From Bacteroidota bacterium (GTDB taxonomy: Bacteria; Bacteroidota; Bacteroidia; Bacteroidales; JADFUO01): a DNA stretch of 34,651 nt. The first letter of the stretch is position 1. Each line of letters opens with the position of its first letter. Positions 19,156 to 29,062 of this stretch are shown here, one piece after another. Location of the stretch: positions 1 to 34,651 of the forward strand of contig JAUXFX010000012.1 in NCBI GenBank assembly GCA_030622635.1, written 5' to 3'. A program made the position numbers and the translations under genes. The notes beneath the pieces were generated by a model. That model saw nothing but the letters and a program-made list of their open reading frames with translations. It made no database searches and was not told the DNA's origin.

Positions 19156-19211
19156 TGTCAAATGTATGACGTTAAAATTCATCCAGATACCTATCGGTAT
19201 AAAATTTGACA
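19156..19211. repeat. Imperfect inverted repeat between Omp28-like and epimerase genes
   Basis: TGTCAAAT (19156-19163) pairs with ATTTGACA (19204-19211), and inside it ATACC/GGTAT (19189-19202) form a second small dyad. It ends 24 bases before the ATG at 19236, so it could be an operator or leader hairpin. The TATAAAATTTG at its right end also resembles a loose promoter box. No specific regulator can be named. Confidence 0.35.
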
Positions 19212-19235
19212 TCTCACAATAATACATAGTATAAT

Positions 19236-20252
19236 ATGATATTAGTTACAGGAGGTACAGGATTGGTTGGCTCACACCTTTTATTTGATTTAACAAAATC
19301 AGGGAAAAAGGTAAGGGCATTAAAACGAAAAACAAGTGATTTAAATAAAGTAAAGAAATTATTTTCATATTATTCGGAAAATAAGGATAATTACTTTAAA
19401 AATATTGAATGGGTTGAAGGTGATATACTTGATATGTTTTCACTTGACAAGGCAATGGAAGGTGTTTCAAATGTTTATCATTGTGCTGCAAAAGTTTCGT
19501 TTAATCCAAAAGAACAGGATTCGGTAAAAGCAATTAATGCACAGGGAACAGCAAATATTGTTAATGTTGCTTTGGATAAAAAGGTTAAAAAAATATGCCA
19601 CATCAGTTCTATTGCTGCCCTGGGAAGAGCCGAAAGTAACGAACCCATTGATGAGCAAACATTATGGAAATATTCAAAAAAGGAATCAGTTTATGCTATT
19701 AGTAAACATGAAGGTGAACGAGAAGTATGGAGAGGCACAGGAGAAGGATTAGATGCTGTTATAATCAACCCTTCAGTTATTCTAGGACCCGGTGATTGGG
19801 AAAATGGCAGCTTAAGACTTTTTTCTATAGTGCAAAACGGTCTGAATTTTTACACAAAAGGTGTTAATGGCTATATAGATGTACGTGATGTTGCTAAAAT
19901 AATGAACCTTTTGATGGAAAGTAACATAAAAAACGAACGCTTTGTTTTAAATTCGGAAAATGTATCATTTGAACATATTTTTAGTTTAATTGCTGATAAC
20001 CTTGGAAAAAACAAACCGAAATATAATGTAAATGCCTTTTTAAGCGGACTGGTTTGGAGATTTGAAAAACTTCGGAGTTTAATAACCGGTTCCGATCCTT
20101 TAATAACCAAAGAAACAGCCCGAACTGCAACTCAAGAGTATTATTACTCAAACGAAAAAATTAAAAAAGCTCTGAATTTTGAATTTAGAAAAATAGATCA
20201 ATCAATTAAAGATACGTGCAGGTTTTTTTTATGGGATAAAAAATCCGGTTAA
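19236..20252 (+). CDS. NAD(P)-dependent epimerase/dehydratase (extended SDR)
   Basis: A 338-residue cytoplasmic extended short-chain dehydrogenase/reductase. The Rossmann nucleotide-binding motif TGGTGLVG is at residues 5-12. An acidic EGDILD segment (61-66), HCAAKVSF (82-89), the serine-rich HISSIAALG (122-130) with the catalytic serine, and the Y153-x3-K157 pair in YAISK complete the active site. INPSVILGPGDW (177-188) is typical of dihydroflavonol-reductase-like or hydroxysteroid-dehydrogenase-like members. The substrate cannot be assigned. Its last four bases overlap the stop codon of the convergent lytic transglycosylase gene. Confidence 0.87.
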   Translation: MILVTGGTGLVGSHLLFDLTKSGKKVRALKRKTSDLNKVKKLFSYYSENKDNYFKNIEWVEGDILDMFSLDKAMEGVSNVYHCAAKVSFNPKEQDSVKAINAQGTANIVNVALDKKVKKICHISSIAALGRAESNEPIDEQTLWKYSKKESVYAISKHEGEREVWRGTGEGLDAVIINPSVILGPGDWENGSLRLFSIVQNGLNFYTKGVNGYIDVRDVAKIMNLLMESNIKNERFVLNSENVSFEHIFSLIADNLGKNKPKYNVNAFLSGLVWRFEKLRSLITGSDPLITKETARTATQEYYYSNEKIKKALNFEFRKIDQSIKDTCRFFLWDKKSG

Positions 20253-21709
20253 TTTTTAATCACATTTCTGTAATGCTCGTATCTTTCTAATATCTCATTA
20301 ACAAAATTATAGGGTTCTTCACCTCTGCAATATCCGTATTTTACAACAGGGTCGCGGTAATACTTCGGATTGGATTTGAGTAAAATAAATTCATCAACAT
20401 TACCGGTCCAGATATTCGGATCTTTATTGTTTTTTTCAGCTAATCGCCTGGCATCATAAACATGAGCAATACCTGCATTATAAGATGCTAAAATGAATTT
20501 TTTTCTTTCTTCTTTATCAGAAATATCTTTTGGCAATTGCTTATCAATCAATTGAATAAATTTTAAGCCTGCATCTATTTGCTCTTCAGGTGTCGACAAG
20601 CTGTCAATTCCATATTTCGCAGCAGTAAAGGGCATCAATTGCATTAATCCATAAGCTCCTACCCATGATTTTACATTAGGACGAAAACCGGATTCCTGAT
20701 AAATTAACGAAGCAATTAATCTCCAATCCCAGTTATTTTTTTTACTAATAGATTTTATTATATCATCATATTGTGAAATCTTCCCACCATGTATTGAATG
20801 AAATTCACTTCTTGCAATATTTACTGAACGCGGATTTTTAAAATATTTATTGTATATCAATCTGCAGGTAAGCGAATTTTTAAATCCTGAAATCCAATTA
20901 TTTATTTCAGTTAATAACTCTTTTTCACCCTTAGTTACCGCCCATGCAATATTTTGCGAAAAACTTACCGGAGTTTTAACATCAATATCAGGATAGTATT
21001 TTTGATTAACCAAAGCAATGTGTTCATCACAAACAGTGTAATCGATTTCCTTTTTTGCAAGAGAGGTAATTAATTCTTCAACTTCTTTTTCAGGGTCTTC
21101 AATTATAATTATACTGTCGCCAATTTCATCCGAAAGGTTTTGTAGCCTTTGTAAAAAGGAAGTGTTTTTTTGGATGTGAATAGTTTTGCCTGCAAGTTCC
21201 AATGGATCCCTGATTAATTGTTTATTAATTTGATCCATTGTTCTCATCTTTCTCCAGTTTTCGGGTTTTCGCTGTATTAAAACCTGACGCGTCTGACTAA
21301 ACGGTTCTGTAAAATCTACTAATTTATTTCGCTCCTTAGTAATAGTTAAACCTATGGCAATTAAATCACATTTATCGCTATTTAAATATTCAAAACTTTC
21401 ATTAATATCATTTTTAAGTATAATTTCAAGTTTTACACCTAAATGTTCTGCAAATAATTTTAATAATTCAAACTGGTAACCCAAAGGCTGTCCGCGATAA
21501 ATAAAATAATTGGTTGAATTATAATCTGTTATTGCAATAAGTTTCCCTCTTTCAATAATTTCATCCAAGCGGCTTATTGTATCCTGCTTTTGGTTAAAGA
21601 CATCGGTTGATTTTTCTTTACCGTTTTCGGTTTGGCAGGAAATTAAAATTAATAATATTATAATGGTATTGATTAACAATATTTTATGATAATTTGAGAA
21701 ATTGATCAT
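20249..21709 (-). CDS. mltF: MltF-like membrane-bound lytic transglycosylase (lipoprotein)
   Basis: A 486-residue protein. A hydrophobic N-terminus ends in a lipobox (LIS-C25), so it is probably a lipoprotein. Residues about 45-295 form a periplasmic solute-binding (SBP_bac_3) domain with GYQFELLKLFAEHLG and CDLIAIGLTIT. Residues about 310-470 form an SLT lysozyme-like domain with catalytic E339 in YQESGFRP, GLMQLMP at 354-360 and SYNAGI at 409-414. This domain order is the MltF architecture. MltF cleaves peptidoglycan glycan strands to 1,6-anhydromuramyl ends, and its binding domain senses muropeptides. The gene runs opposite to its neighbour on each side. Its start lies in a divergent intergenic region with a 28-base palindrome. 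Confidence 0.9.
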   Translation of the reverse strand: MINFSNYHKILLINTIIILLILISCQTENGKEKSTDVFNQKQDTISRLDEIIERGKLIAITDYNSTNYFIYRGQPLGYQFELLKLFAEHLGVKLEIILKNDINESFEYLNSDKCDLIAIGLTITKERNKLVDFTEPFSQTRQVLIQRKPENWRKMRTMDQINKQLIRDPLELAGKTIHIQKNTSFLQRLQNLSDEIGDSIIIIEDPEKEVEELITSLAKKEIDYTVCDEHIALVNQKYYPDIDVKTPVSFSQNIAWAVTKGEKELLTEINNWISGFKNSLTCRLIYNKYFKNPRSVNIARSEFHSIHGGKISQYDDIIKSISKKNNWDWRLIASLIYQESGFRPNVKSWVGAYGLMQLMPFTAAKYGIDSLSTPEEQIDAGLKFIQLIDKQLPKDISDKEERKKFILASYNAGIAHVYDARRLAEKNNKDPNIWTGNVDEFILLKSNPKYYRDPVVKYGYCRGEEPYNFVNEILERYEHYRNVIKN

Positions 21710-21744
21710 AGAGTAATATTTTAAAATAAAAATCTAATGTAAAT

Positions 21745-21772
21745 AAAAATTTCTTGTTAACAAGAAATTTTT
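21745..21772. promoter_or_regulatory. 28-bp perfect palindrome in divergent intergenic region (candidate operator)
   Basis: A perfect dyad with centre TTCTTGTTAACAAGAA and A/T arms. It lies between divergent start codons at 21709 and 21891, ten bases upstream of the -33 element of the rightward promoter. Genes point away from it on both sides, so it cannot be a terminator for either. An operator for a dimeric regulator, or an mRNA leader element of the mltF-like gene, fits better. Confidence 0.5.
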
Positions 21773-21782
21773 TCAATTAAAA

Positions 21783-21813
21783 TTGACAACGGCATATTTA
21801 TTTTATATATTTG
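21783..21813 (+). promoter_or_regulatory. Bacteroidota-type promoter for the duplicated-repeat cargo gene
   Basis: TTG at 21783-21785, a 20-base spacer and TATATTTG at 21806-21813 match the Bacteroidota -33/-7 pattern. The leader to the GTG start at 21891 would be about 70 bases. Confidence 0.6.
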
Positions 21814-21890
21814 CTTAATCTTTCTTCATTTATTTATATTAATAATTTAAAAACAAAAATAAATATTCACAAACAAGAAAACAATTAATT

Positions 21891-23738
21891 GTGTCCAAAA
21901 AGATATACATTATATTAATTATTACATTTTTTTTATTATTAGGCATAAAAGCTCAATTTACGCCCGATTTTTTATGGGAATCTAAAATATCAAACAACGA
22001 AGTTCAGCAATATTCCGAAATTGAAATGAATGTTGTTGACCAATTTCATTATGAATATTTCAGTATTATATGTGGTTTGACTTATGATGGAGAATATATA
22101 TGGTTTTCAGATATAGGAAGAGATTCTTTAATAGCAATTGATAAAAATACAGGTGAAAAGATAAAAGGTTTTCCATTTCCTATGGACCCGGATATTTACG
22201 GTTTGACGTTTGACGGTGAAAATCTTTGGGCATCAACATCAGGTTTAAATTTATTTAAGATTAACCACGAGGATGGCTCCATTATTACCTCATTTCAACT
22301 ACCGTATTCACCCGGTACCAGTGGTTTTATTTCCGAATTAACCTGGCATAATAATACATTGTATTGCACAATCACTGCGGGTAATAATGGAGTGATAGTA
22401 GGTATTGATGTTGATAATATTATTTGTACGGATACAATTGCAATTACCAATCCCTTTGGGGTAACAGGCCTTACTTATATGAATGGATATTTCTGGGTGA
22501 ACGATAATCTTGAATTTAAAATAAGAAAAGTAAATCCTGATAACGGACAGTATGAAGCGTGGTTCCCCCATTACTATTTGTGCTATTCATGGATCGGTTT
22601 AACAACCGACGGCGAATATATGTATTGTTCCGATGCCTACCGAAACATATTCAAATATGAAATTATTGATAAAACGGTTAATAATCATTCAATTAAAAAT
22701 ATTTCAGAGTATAAAAATGAAAAGATACCTGACTCTACATACCAAATGGAATTCACAAATAAAAATGAAGATAAGAAATATGATGAAATTGAAATGAACC
22801 TTGTAGATAATTTTCATTTTAATTATTTAAGTATAATTAGAGGTCTTGCTTTCGACGGAGAATATTTATGGTTTTCTGATTGTGCTAACGATTCTCTTAT
22901 AGCAATTGACAGGAATACAGGTGAAAAGATTAAAGGTTTTCCATTTCCTATGGATCCGGATATTTATGGACTGGCTTTTGACGGAGAAAATTTTTGGGCA
23001 TCCGCAGGACATTATTTGTATAAGATTGATCACGAGGATGGGTCTATTATAACTTCATTTCATATACCTTATGCAGTTTCAACAAACAGTTGTATTTCAG
23101 AATTAACCTGGCATAATGGCATCCTTTACTGTACTTATACAGCAGGTTTCAGCAGTGCAATATTAGGTGTTGATGTAGATAATATTGTTTGTGTTGATAC
23201 ACTTGGTCCTGGCGGATGCAGTTCTCCGACCGGATTAACATATATGAATGGATTTTTCTGGATAAATGATTTTATTGAAACTAAAATCAGAAAAGTAAAC
23301 CCGGAATACGGTCAATATGAGGGATGGTTTCCACATTATTATCTATGTTATAAATGGGTCGGTTTGACTAATGACGGGGAATACATGTATTGTTCTGATG
23401 ATTTTTGTAATATTTATAAATATGAAATCATAGATACAACAGCTAATATTATTGAAAACCTGAATATTTTACCTGATGAAACTAAATTAATTGTTTATCC
23501 AAACCCATCTGATAACAAGATTAACATCGAATTCTATTTACCTGAAGAATCTACAATCAATATTGATATTATCAGTATAAGTGGTATTATGGTAAAAAAT
23601 ATATATTCAAATAAATTATATGCAAAAGGAACGCATAATATTAGTTGTAATATGGAAAATATTTCAACAGGTGAATACATAATAAAATTATCAACAAATA
23701 ATAATACGTATAATCAAAAATTAATAATTAAAAAATAA
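21891..23738 (+). CDS. Secreted protein with two tandem propeller-like units (T9SS cargo)
   Basis: A 615-residue protein starting at GTG, with a signal peptide (about 1-21). It is mostly two copies of a roughly 220-residue unit (residues about 43-262 and 299-518, period 256 residues). Each copy has GL-DGEY-WFSD, DSLIAID-NTGEKIKGF, MDPDIYGL-FDGEN, HEDGSIITSF, ISELTWHN, GLTYMNG-FW-ND and GWFPHYYLCY-like blocks. These are beta-propeller blade-like strands with repeated DGE(N/Y)xW patterns, reminiscent of PQQ- or SMP-30-like folds, though I do not recognise a named family. A sorting domain starts at VYPNPSDNKI (535-615). A binding role on the cell surface or a structural role is plausible; no catalytic motif is seen. 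The next start is 12 bases downstream. Confidence 0.75.
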   Translation: MSKKIYIILIITFFLLLGIKAQFTPDFLWESKISNNEVQQYSEIEMNVVDQFHYEYFSIICGLTYDGEYIWFSDIGRDSLIAIDKNTGEKIKGFPFPMDPDIYGLTFDGENLWASTSGLNLFKINHEDGSIITSFQLPYSPGTSGFISELTWHNNTLYCTITAGNNGVIVGIDVDNIICTDTIAITNPFGVTGLTYMNGYFWVNDNLEFKIRKVNPDNGQYEAWFPHYYLCYSWIGLTTDGEYMYCSDAYRNIFKYEIIDKTVNNHSIKNISEYKNEKIPDSTYQMEFTNKNEDKKYDEIEMNLVDNFHFNYLSIIRGLAFDGEYLWFSDCANDSLIAIDRNTGEKIKGFPFPMDPDIYGLAFDGENFWASAGHYLYKIDHEDGSIITSFHIPYAVSTNSCISELTWHNGILYCTYTAGFSSAILGVDVDNIVCVDTLGPGGCSSPTGLTYMNGFFWINDFIETKIRKVNPEYGQYEGWFPHYYLCYKWVGLTNDGEYMYCSDDFCNIYKYEIIDTTANIIENLNILPDETKLIVYPNPSDNKINIEFYLPEESTINIDIISISGIMVKNIYSNKLYAKGTHNISCNMENISTGEYIIKLSTNNNTYNQKLIIKK

Positions 23739-23750
23739 GAGGAACTTCAA

Positions 23751-24077
23751 ATGAAAAAATCAATTATTTACATTTTTATGCTTGGAATATTCTTTAATTG
23801 TGCAATCGCACAGGAAAAGTATGCCATACTTATCATTGGTGATGAAGCAAGTAAAGAAGAAGGCACAATAAGAACACTTAATAATCAGGGAAATGAAAAT
23901 CTTATTTTTATACCCTATGGCGAAGGGGAAGAAAAATGGTATATACCAATGGAGGAGTTTTGGTTTGATGCAGTTATTTTATACAATGCGTTATTGGATG
24001 ATGGTTATTCCGATGATAGTATATTTCTTCAAAATTACTTGATTTTCCATGAAAAATTATATATATTTTTATGTTAG
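23751..24077 (+). pseudogene. Truncated caspase/C13-like peptidase relic
   Basis: 108 codons: a good signal peptide (about 1-20, ending AIAQ), then YAILIIGDEA and a segment EFWFDAVILYNALLDDGYSD. The latter matches the N-terminal part of the peptidase domain encoded at 25606-28908 (FWNDVSVVYNTLIQVYGYSDDNIY). The frame ends at a TAG just after this point, before the strand with the catalytic His and Cys. The 64 bases to the next gene encode nothing recognisable in other frames. It is most simply a decayed paralogue; a short secreted protein derived from such a gene is possible. It sits 12 bases after the preceding gene, so it is probably still transcribed. Confidence 0.6.
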
Positions 24078-24141
24078 AAACAATGCGTAAAAAATGGCAA
24101 GATCAAGAAAATGATTTTCAATTAAAAATAAAATCAATCAA

Positions 24142-25584
24142 ATGAAAAAAATCTACATAACCCTAATGTTGCTTACACTTTTTTCGTTTAAAGTAGCCGA
24201 TTACCGAAGTATTTATCAAATCCCATTAGAGGCAAAGGCTGTTTGTGCAACAGATTATGACCTTGATGGAGACAATGACATAATAATTGAGCATGGTATT
24301 GGTTTGCAAACTCAATGGGGCGGCATTTATATGATGGAAAATGATGGCTATGGTTATTTCTCTTTTATGGACTCTATTTTTGATAGTACCGCAGGATCGG
24401 TTATGTATGCAGATACAATTTTAAGCAGCACATACCCGGATATTATTTACAAATACAATGGCTATGTAAAGATACTTTCTAAGGAAGGTGGGAATTATGT
24501 TCACAACAGCTTCTATATGGGTACTGAACTAACTAAATTTAATATCGGGGATATAAATAACGATAACTATTTAGACGTGGTTTTTATTTCAAACCTGGAA
24601 CAATATTGGGGTATAATATACAATCAGGGTAACAGCAACTTTACAACTCCTGAATATTACGATGTGGATTATCACCCACAAGATATTGCCTGTGGTGACC
24701 TGAATGATGACGGACTTGATGATGTTATAATAGCAGGCGTATGTAGCGAAATATATTTCAGCACCGAAACCGGTTTTGAAATGCAACCCTTGCAATACAA
24801 TGCATCTTATGTTAAAATTGCTGATATGGACAATGATGGCGATAATGATATTGTTACTATTTCTACAATTTCTGTTATTAGCTTTGTTCACTTGTACGAA
24901 AACCTCGGCAATAAAGTTTTTGATACGGTAAACAATTTTAATATTAATGAAGGCTGTACAGGATTTTTTCTTAAAGATTTTAATAACGACAGCCTGACCG
25001 ATTTCTTGTTTTCAACACATTACCACAATGGGGGGTATTTGTTGTATTATAATCAGGGTGATTTTCAGTTTGGCGAGCCCCAGACTATTGATATAACCAA
25101 TTATGGCGAAGCAAGGAGAAATACTTACTGTGCTGATATGGACGGCAACTCATATGTGGATATTATAATTACAAGACAAGTTTTTGACACCACTATAGCT
25201 CCAAGCATACTTGAAATTTTGTTTAACGATGGGCAGGGCAATTTTGTTGACAACCCGCTCACCGCTACAGATAAGCTCCAATCACACAACAAAGAAGGTT
25301 TGAACTGTTATCCCAACCCTTTTATAAACGAAATTAATTTTGAATGCAGCGTTGAAGAAAATGCACATGTAATGCTTTCAATTTACAATATTGGGGGTAA
25401 ATTAATTAAAGATTTAACCCCTGACCAAATGAAAACCGGCCGGCATAACAGTCCACGGAAAACCCTTAAAATGATTTGGGACGGGAAAAACAACAACGGG
25501 CAATATTGTAAACCCGGTTTATACATTGCCACATTAAAAATAAACGGTGCAATAAAGCAACCCGTTAAAGTATTGAAATATTAA
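24142..25584 (+). CDS. FG-GAP/VCBS repeat protein (T9SS cargo)
   Basis: A 480-residue secreted protein. A short signal peptide (about 1-19) is followed by six or more FG-GAP/VCBS-type repeats with calcium-loop motifs such as DYDLDGDND (38-46), DINNDNYLD, DLNDDGLDD, DMDNDGDND, DFNNDSLTD and DMDGNSYVD. These predict an integrin-alpha-like seven-bladed propeller that binds calcium. A FlgD-like type A sorting domain starts at CYPNPF (389-480) and includes WDGKNNNG and KPGLYIATL. No enzymatic residues are recognisable, so an adhesion or scaffold role is likely. It follows the truncated peptidase relic and is 21 bases upstream of the amber-interrupted peptidase gene. Confidence 0.83.
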   Translation: MKKIYITLMLLTLFSFKVADYRSIYQIPLEAKAVCATDYDLDGDNDIIIEHGIGLQTQWGGIYMMENDGYGYFSFMDSIFDSTAGSVMYADTILSSTYPDIIYKYNGYVKILSKEGGNYVHNSFYMGTELTKFNIGDINNDNYLDVVFISNLEQYWGIIYNQGNSNFTTPEYYDVDYHPQDIACGDLNDDGLDDVIIAGVCSEIYFSTETGFEMQPLQYNASYVKIADMDNDGDNDIVTISTISVISFVHLYENLGNKVFDTVNNFNINEGCTGFFLKDFNNDSLTDFLFSTHYHNGGYLLYYNQGDFQFGEPQTIDITNYGEARRNTYCADMDGNSYVDIIITRQVFDTTIAPSILEILFNDGQGNFVDNPLTATDKLQSHNKEGLNCYPNPFINEINFECSVEENAHVMLSIYNIGGKLIKDLTPDQMKTGRHNSPRKTLKMIWDGKNNNGQYCKPGLYIATLKINGAIKQPVKVLKY

Positions 25585-25605
25585 TAATAACTTAAAAAAA
25601 CGATC

Positions 25606-28600
25606 ATGAAAAAATTAACTTTAGTAATTGTTATGATGGCATTTGTAATGCTATCAAACAAGTCATTTTCACAATTTTCCAGACAATAGGCCATACAAAA
25701 AGTATTGAATGAAATTGTTGTTGCCGACACGGGAAATATTAATGTATATGCCGGTTTAACTTTAAAAAGCAATCAGGATAGTATTATGTTAAACTACGAT
25801 ACAATACTACTATGCCCGTATGCCTATAACTGGGTGTTTTTTGTTGACGACCATCCCATAGTAGGCTGGGCTCATCCATGCCGTTATATATTTTTGGATA
25901 GTTTAACAGGCGCATACCAAATTGTAGACCAAAATCAATATCCGGCATGTTTTAGGGATGCCGACTGCAGTGAATACGAAGTTGTTTCGCAGATTTATTA
26001 CTACCCTCCTGTTACCATGCCACCTAACCAAAACACCCCGGATTATGCAACAACCAACAATAACCTATATGCAGTATTAATTGTAACTCAAGACGCAGAA
26101 CAATATCCCGGCAACATGCCAAACCGCTTTTGGAACGATGTTTCAGTAGTCTATAATACACTTATCCAAGTTTACGGATATTCTGATGATAATATTTATG
26201 TACATTATTATGATGGTACAAGTCCCAGAAATGGCAATGATTTGAATGAACCTGATGATGAAAATCACTTTGACTACTCCGCTTCAAAATCACGTATCCT
26301 GGAAACATTTAAAAACTTATCTGGAGAAATTGATACTGACCCTGATCTTTATGAACTGGGACCTTCTGACCAATTATTTATTTACGTTGACGGGCATGGC
26401 CTGAATAAAAATGGTCATTCAACAATTGAATGTAAGCAGCCGGGCCAACCCTATGAGTCCCTGTACGACTCTGAACTTGCTGAAAGTGTTGATGAGATGA
26501 ATTGTGCCCAAATGATTTTTTTGTTCCAACCTTGTAAGTCAGGCAATTTCGCGTACGAACTAACCGACTATAACTATTATGATGTTGCGTGTGAAAACAG
26601 GATAGTGCACACATCTACTACAATAGATTTTTATTCAACTTCGGAGCATTATCTTACAGGCGACAGATATACGGAATTTACTTATTATTGGACTGCTGCA
26701 GTAAGGGGATTTTATCCAGTAGACGATGAACCTTGGGTGCCAAGTATATATGCAACAGGTTCCTTTCCATTCGATGAACTATATCCTTTTGACGATCATG
26801 ATGACGATTACAATCCAGATGAAAACAATGACGGCTTTGTACAAATGGAAGAAGCATTTCTATATGCAGACGATATGGATGCCTGGTCGCCAAATGGTTA
26901 TCATCATCCTGATCCTGCTTGCTGGGAATGTTATGAAGAACCGGTGAACGAAAATGAAATGGGTTGTGAAAACCTAACCACTTTATATGGGTTGGCAGGC
27001 ACTGTTGAGAATACACAAACTGTTGAAAGCAGAAATTATCTCATAGGCGGCAACCTGGAAATTGATCCAACTGTAACTATCACATTTGAAAACGGCACAA
27101 ACCTTTACCTAGGCAATGAAAATGCCCAAATCAATGTTTTATCCGATGCTTCCATGATATTGGAAGATAACTTGACAATAACCGGAACAAATTCCAACAA
27201 TCAGATTGAAGTGAACGGTGTGTTAGAAGTTGGCCAAAATGTTTCTTTCACATCCACCGGCCCATACTGGGATTTATATTTGATCAACAATGAGATGCAG
27301 GCAGTTTTTAACAATACTACTTTTGAAAAATGCAAATTAAACAGCTATTGTAGCAGCCTTAATATTTCCTATTCAACTTTTAATGATTGTTATGCGGCAA
27401 ATTCATATCGCGGCAATGTAACAGTTACCAATACTACCTTCGACCGTACCTGGCTTTATCTTGCAAATCGATGGATTTTTATTCCATTTACTGCGACAGT
27501 CAACAATTGTAATTTCTTTAATGATGAACCCTCAAACTCAAAAGTCGGTATCGATTTATGGTGGTACGATAAGTTTTTTATTACTAACAACAATATTAAT
27601 GGATTTTATAATGGGATACAAATAATTAATGCAGGAAATGGAATCTCGGGAAACCAAAATATTTGCGAGAATGAAATATATAACAGCTATTACTCAGGCC
27701 TGTGTATTTACACCTCAACGGCATCAATTGGCGGTAATTATATCCATAACAACAAATATGGGGTTAGGTTGTTTGATAATAGCAATATTGCACTATATGG
27801 AAACCCCGGCGCTACAACTTATGCCGAGACCCAACAGATAACAGACAACGATAGTTACGAGGTATATGCTTCACAGTATAGTTTCCCTTGGTATTTCAGG
27901 AACAACGTGATTATTGATGAAGACAATACCGGCAATCCAAATGACCCGATGGTTTATCACTATCATCGGAATTATATGTATAGGGATGTGAGGTATAATT
28001 GCTAGGGAAACAATTTTGATCCTGCCGAGGACTTTTATCCCGTTGATGGATATAACTATTTGCCTGTGTGGTGCCCTTCGGGGGGGAAAGATACATCCGT
28101 CCCGGGTTCGGATGAAGCAATATATACAAATGCTAAAGACCTGTTTGAAACGGAGTTTTATGCCCAGTCCAAGGACAGTTTTCAATTATTGATAAACCAA
28201 TATCCGGAATCCCATTATTCACATGCATCGATGAAAGACCTTTTTGCTTTAGAGAAATTTGTTTCGAATAATTATGACAGCTTAATGCAATACTACAGAA
28301 CAAATGATAGCATTCAGGCAGATTCATCATTAGCTAAACTCGGTTATTTCCTGGCCAATAAATGCGATGTGAAACTCGAAAACTGGCAAACGGCAATCTA
28401 TTGGTACGAAGATGTAATTCAAAATCCGGAAAGCACAGAAGATAGCATATTTGCAATAATTGATTTGGGTTATACTTATTTTCTGATGAATAATAGTGGA
28501 AATAAAGCCGGTTATACAGGAAAAATGCTTGAACACATACCAAAATCAATGAAAGAATTCAGGGAAAAACGAGATTATCTACTGTCTCTATTGCCTGTAG

Positions 28601-28908
28601 ATAAGAAAAATCAGGCATTGGAAAACAGCCTCAAAACCCTGAAAGCAGGAGAATTATCACAAAACATACCCAATCCTTTTTCAAATACTACAACTATTTA
28701 TTACAAGCTTTTTGAATCGGGATTGATACATATAAAAGTGTTTAATCATATTGGCATAGAAGTAAAGGCAATAAACGAAGCTGTTAAGGAAAAAGGATTG
28801 CATATAATTGATCTGAACGTAAATGATTTACCCGCAGGCATTTACTACTATTCATTACTGATAAATGGAAAATTATCAGATACAAAGAAAATGGTAGTTG
28901 TGAAATAA
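25606..28908 (+). pseudogene. C13 (legumain-like) peptidase with beta-helix, interrupted by two in-frame TAG codons
   Basis: One continuous frame of 1100 codons broken only by TAG at codon 28 (25687-25689) and codon 800 (28003-28005). Codons 1-23 give a typical signal peptide (MKKLTLVIVMMAF...NKSFSQ). Codons about 60-110 hold a FFVDDHP...WAHPCRY domain, and about 150-330 a C13-type cysteine peptidase with H264 in VDGHG and C310 in FQPCKSGNF. A right-handed beta-helix with Asn-rich PbH1 repeats follows (about 480-790), then a helical TPR-like region (about 825-990) and a type A sorting domain from NIPNPF (1020-1100). The second TAG sits in RYNC-stop-GNNFDP, where tryptophan would be expected. 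No frameshift accompanies the stops. Either two nonsense mutations made a recent pseudogene, or the ambers are read through. The pieces 25705-28005 and 28060-28908 are not independent genes: neither has a signal peptide. Confidence 0.75.
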
Positions 28909-28960
28909 ATATTTCATATAAATTGCAAAAACCATTTTCTTATTATCTTTATCGTGTTAA

Positions 28961-28992
28961 TTGCTGAACAGTAACATTTTTTATTAATTTTG
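28961..28992 (+). promoter_or_regulatory. Bacteroidota-type promoter for the barrel/lipoprotein operon
   Basis: TTG at 28961-28963, a 21-base spacer and TAATTTTG at 28985-28992 match the -33/-7 pattern. The start codon at 29063 is 70 bases further on. Confidence 0.55.
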
Positions 28993-29062
28993 TAAACGCT
29001 CAAAACACATACATTAAACTATATATTCGTAATAATGTAATATTAACTAAATTTTTAATGTT

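Noticed and set aside
28060-28908. Separate 282-residue gene with TPR-like region and sorting domain
   Set aside because: It is in the same frame as the upstream peptidase/beta-helix and the coding signal is continuous across the TAG at 28003-28005 (GNNFDP...). It has no signal peptide, so it is the 3' part of the interrupted gene.
25606-28908. Genome-wide reassignment of TAG to an amino acid
   Set aside because: The ATPase pseudogene ends at a TAG at 906-908 exactly where homologues end, and read-through there or at 24075 adds only a few codons without homology. Two TAGs in one gene do not support a general code change.
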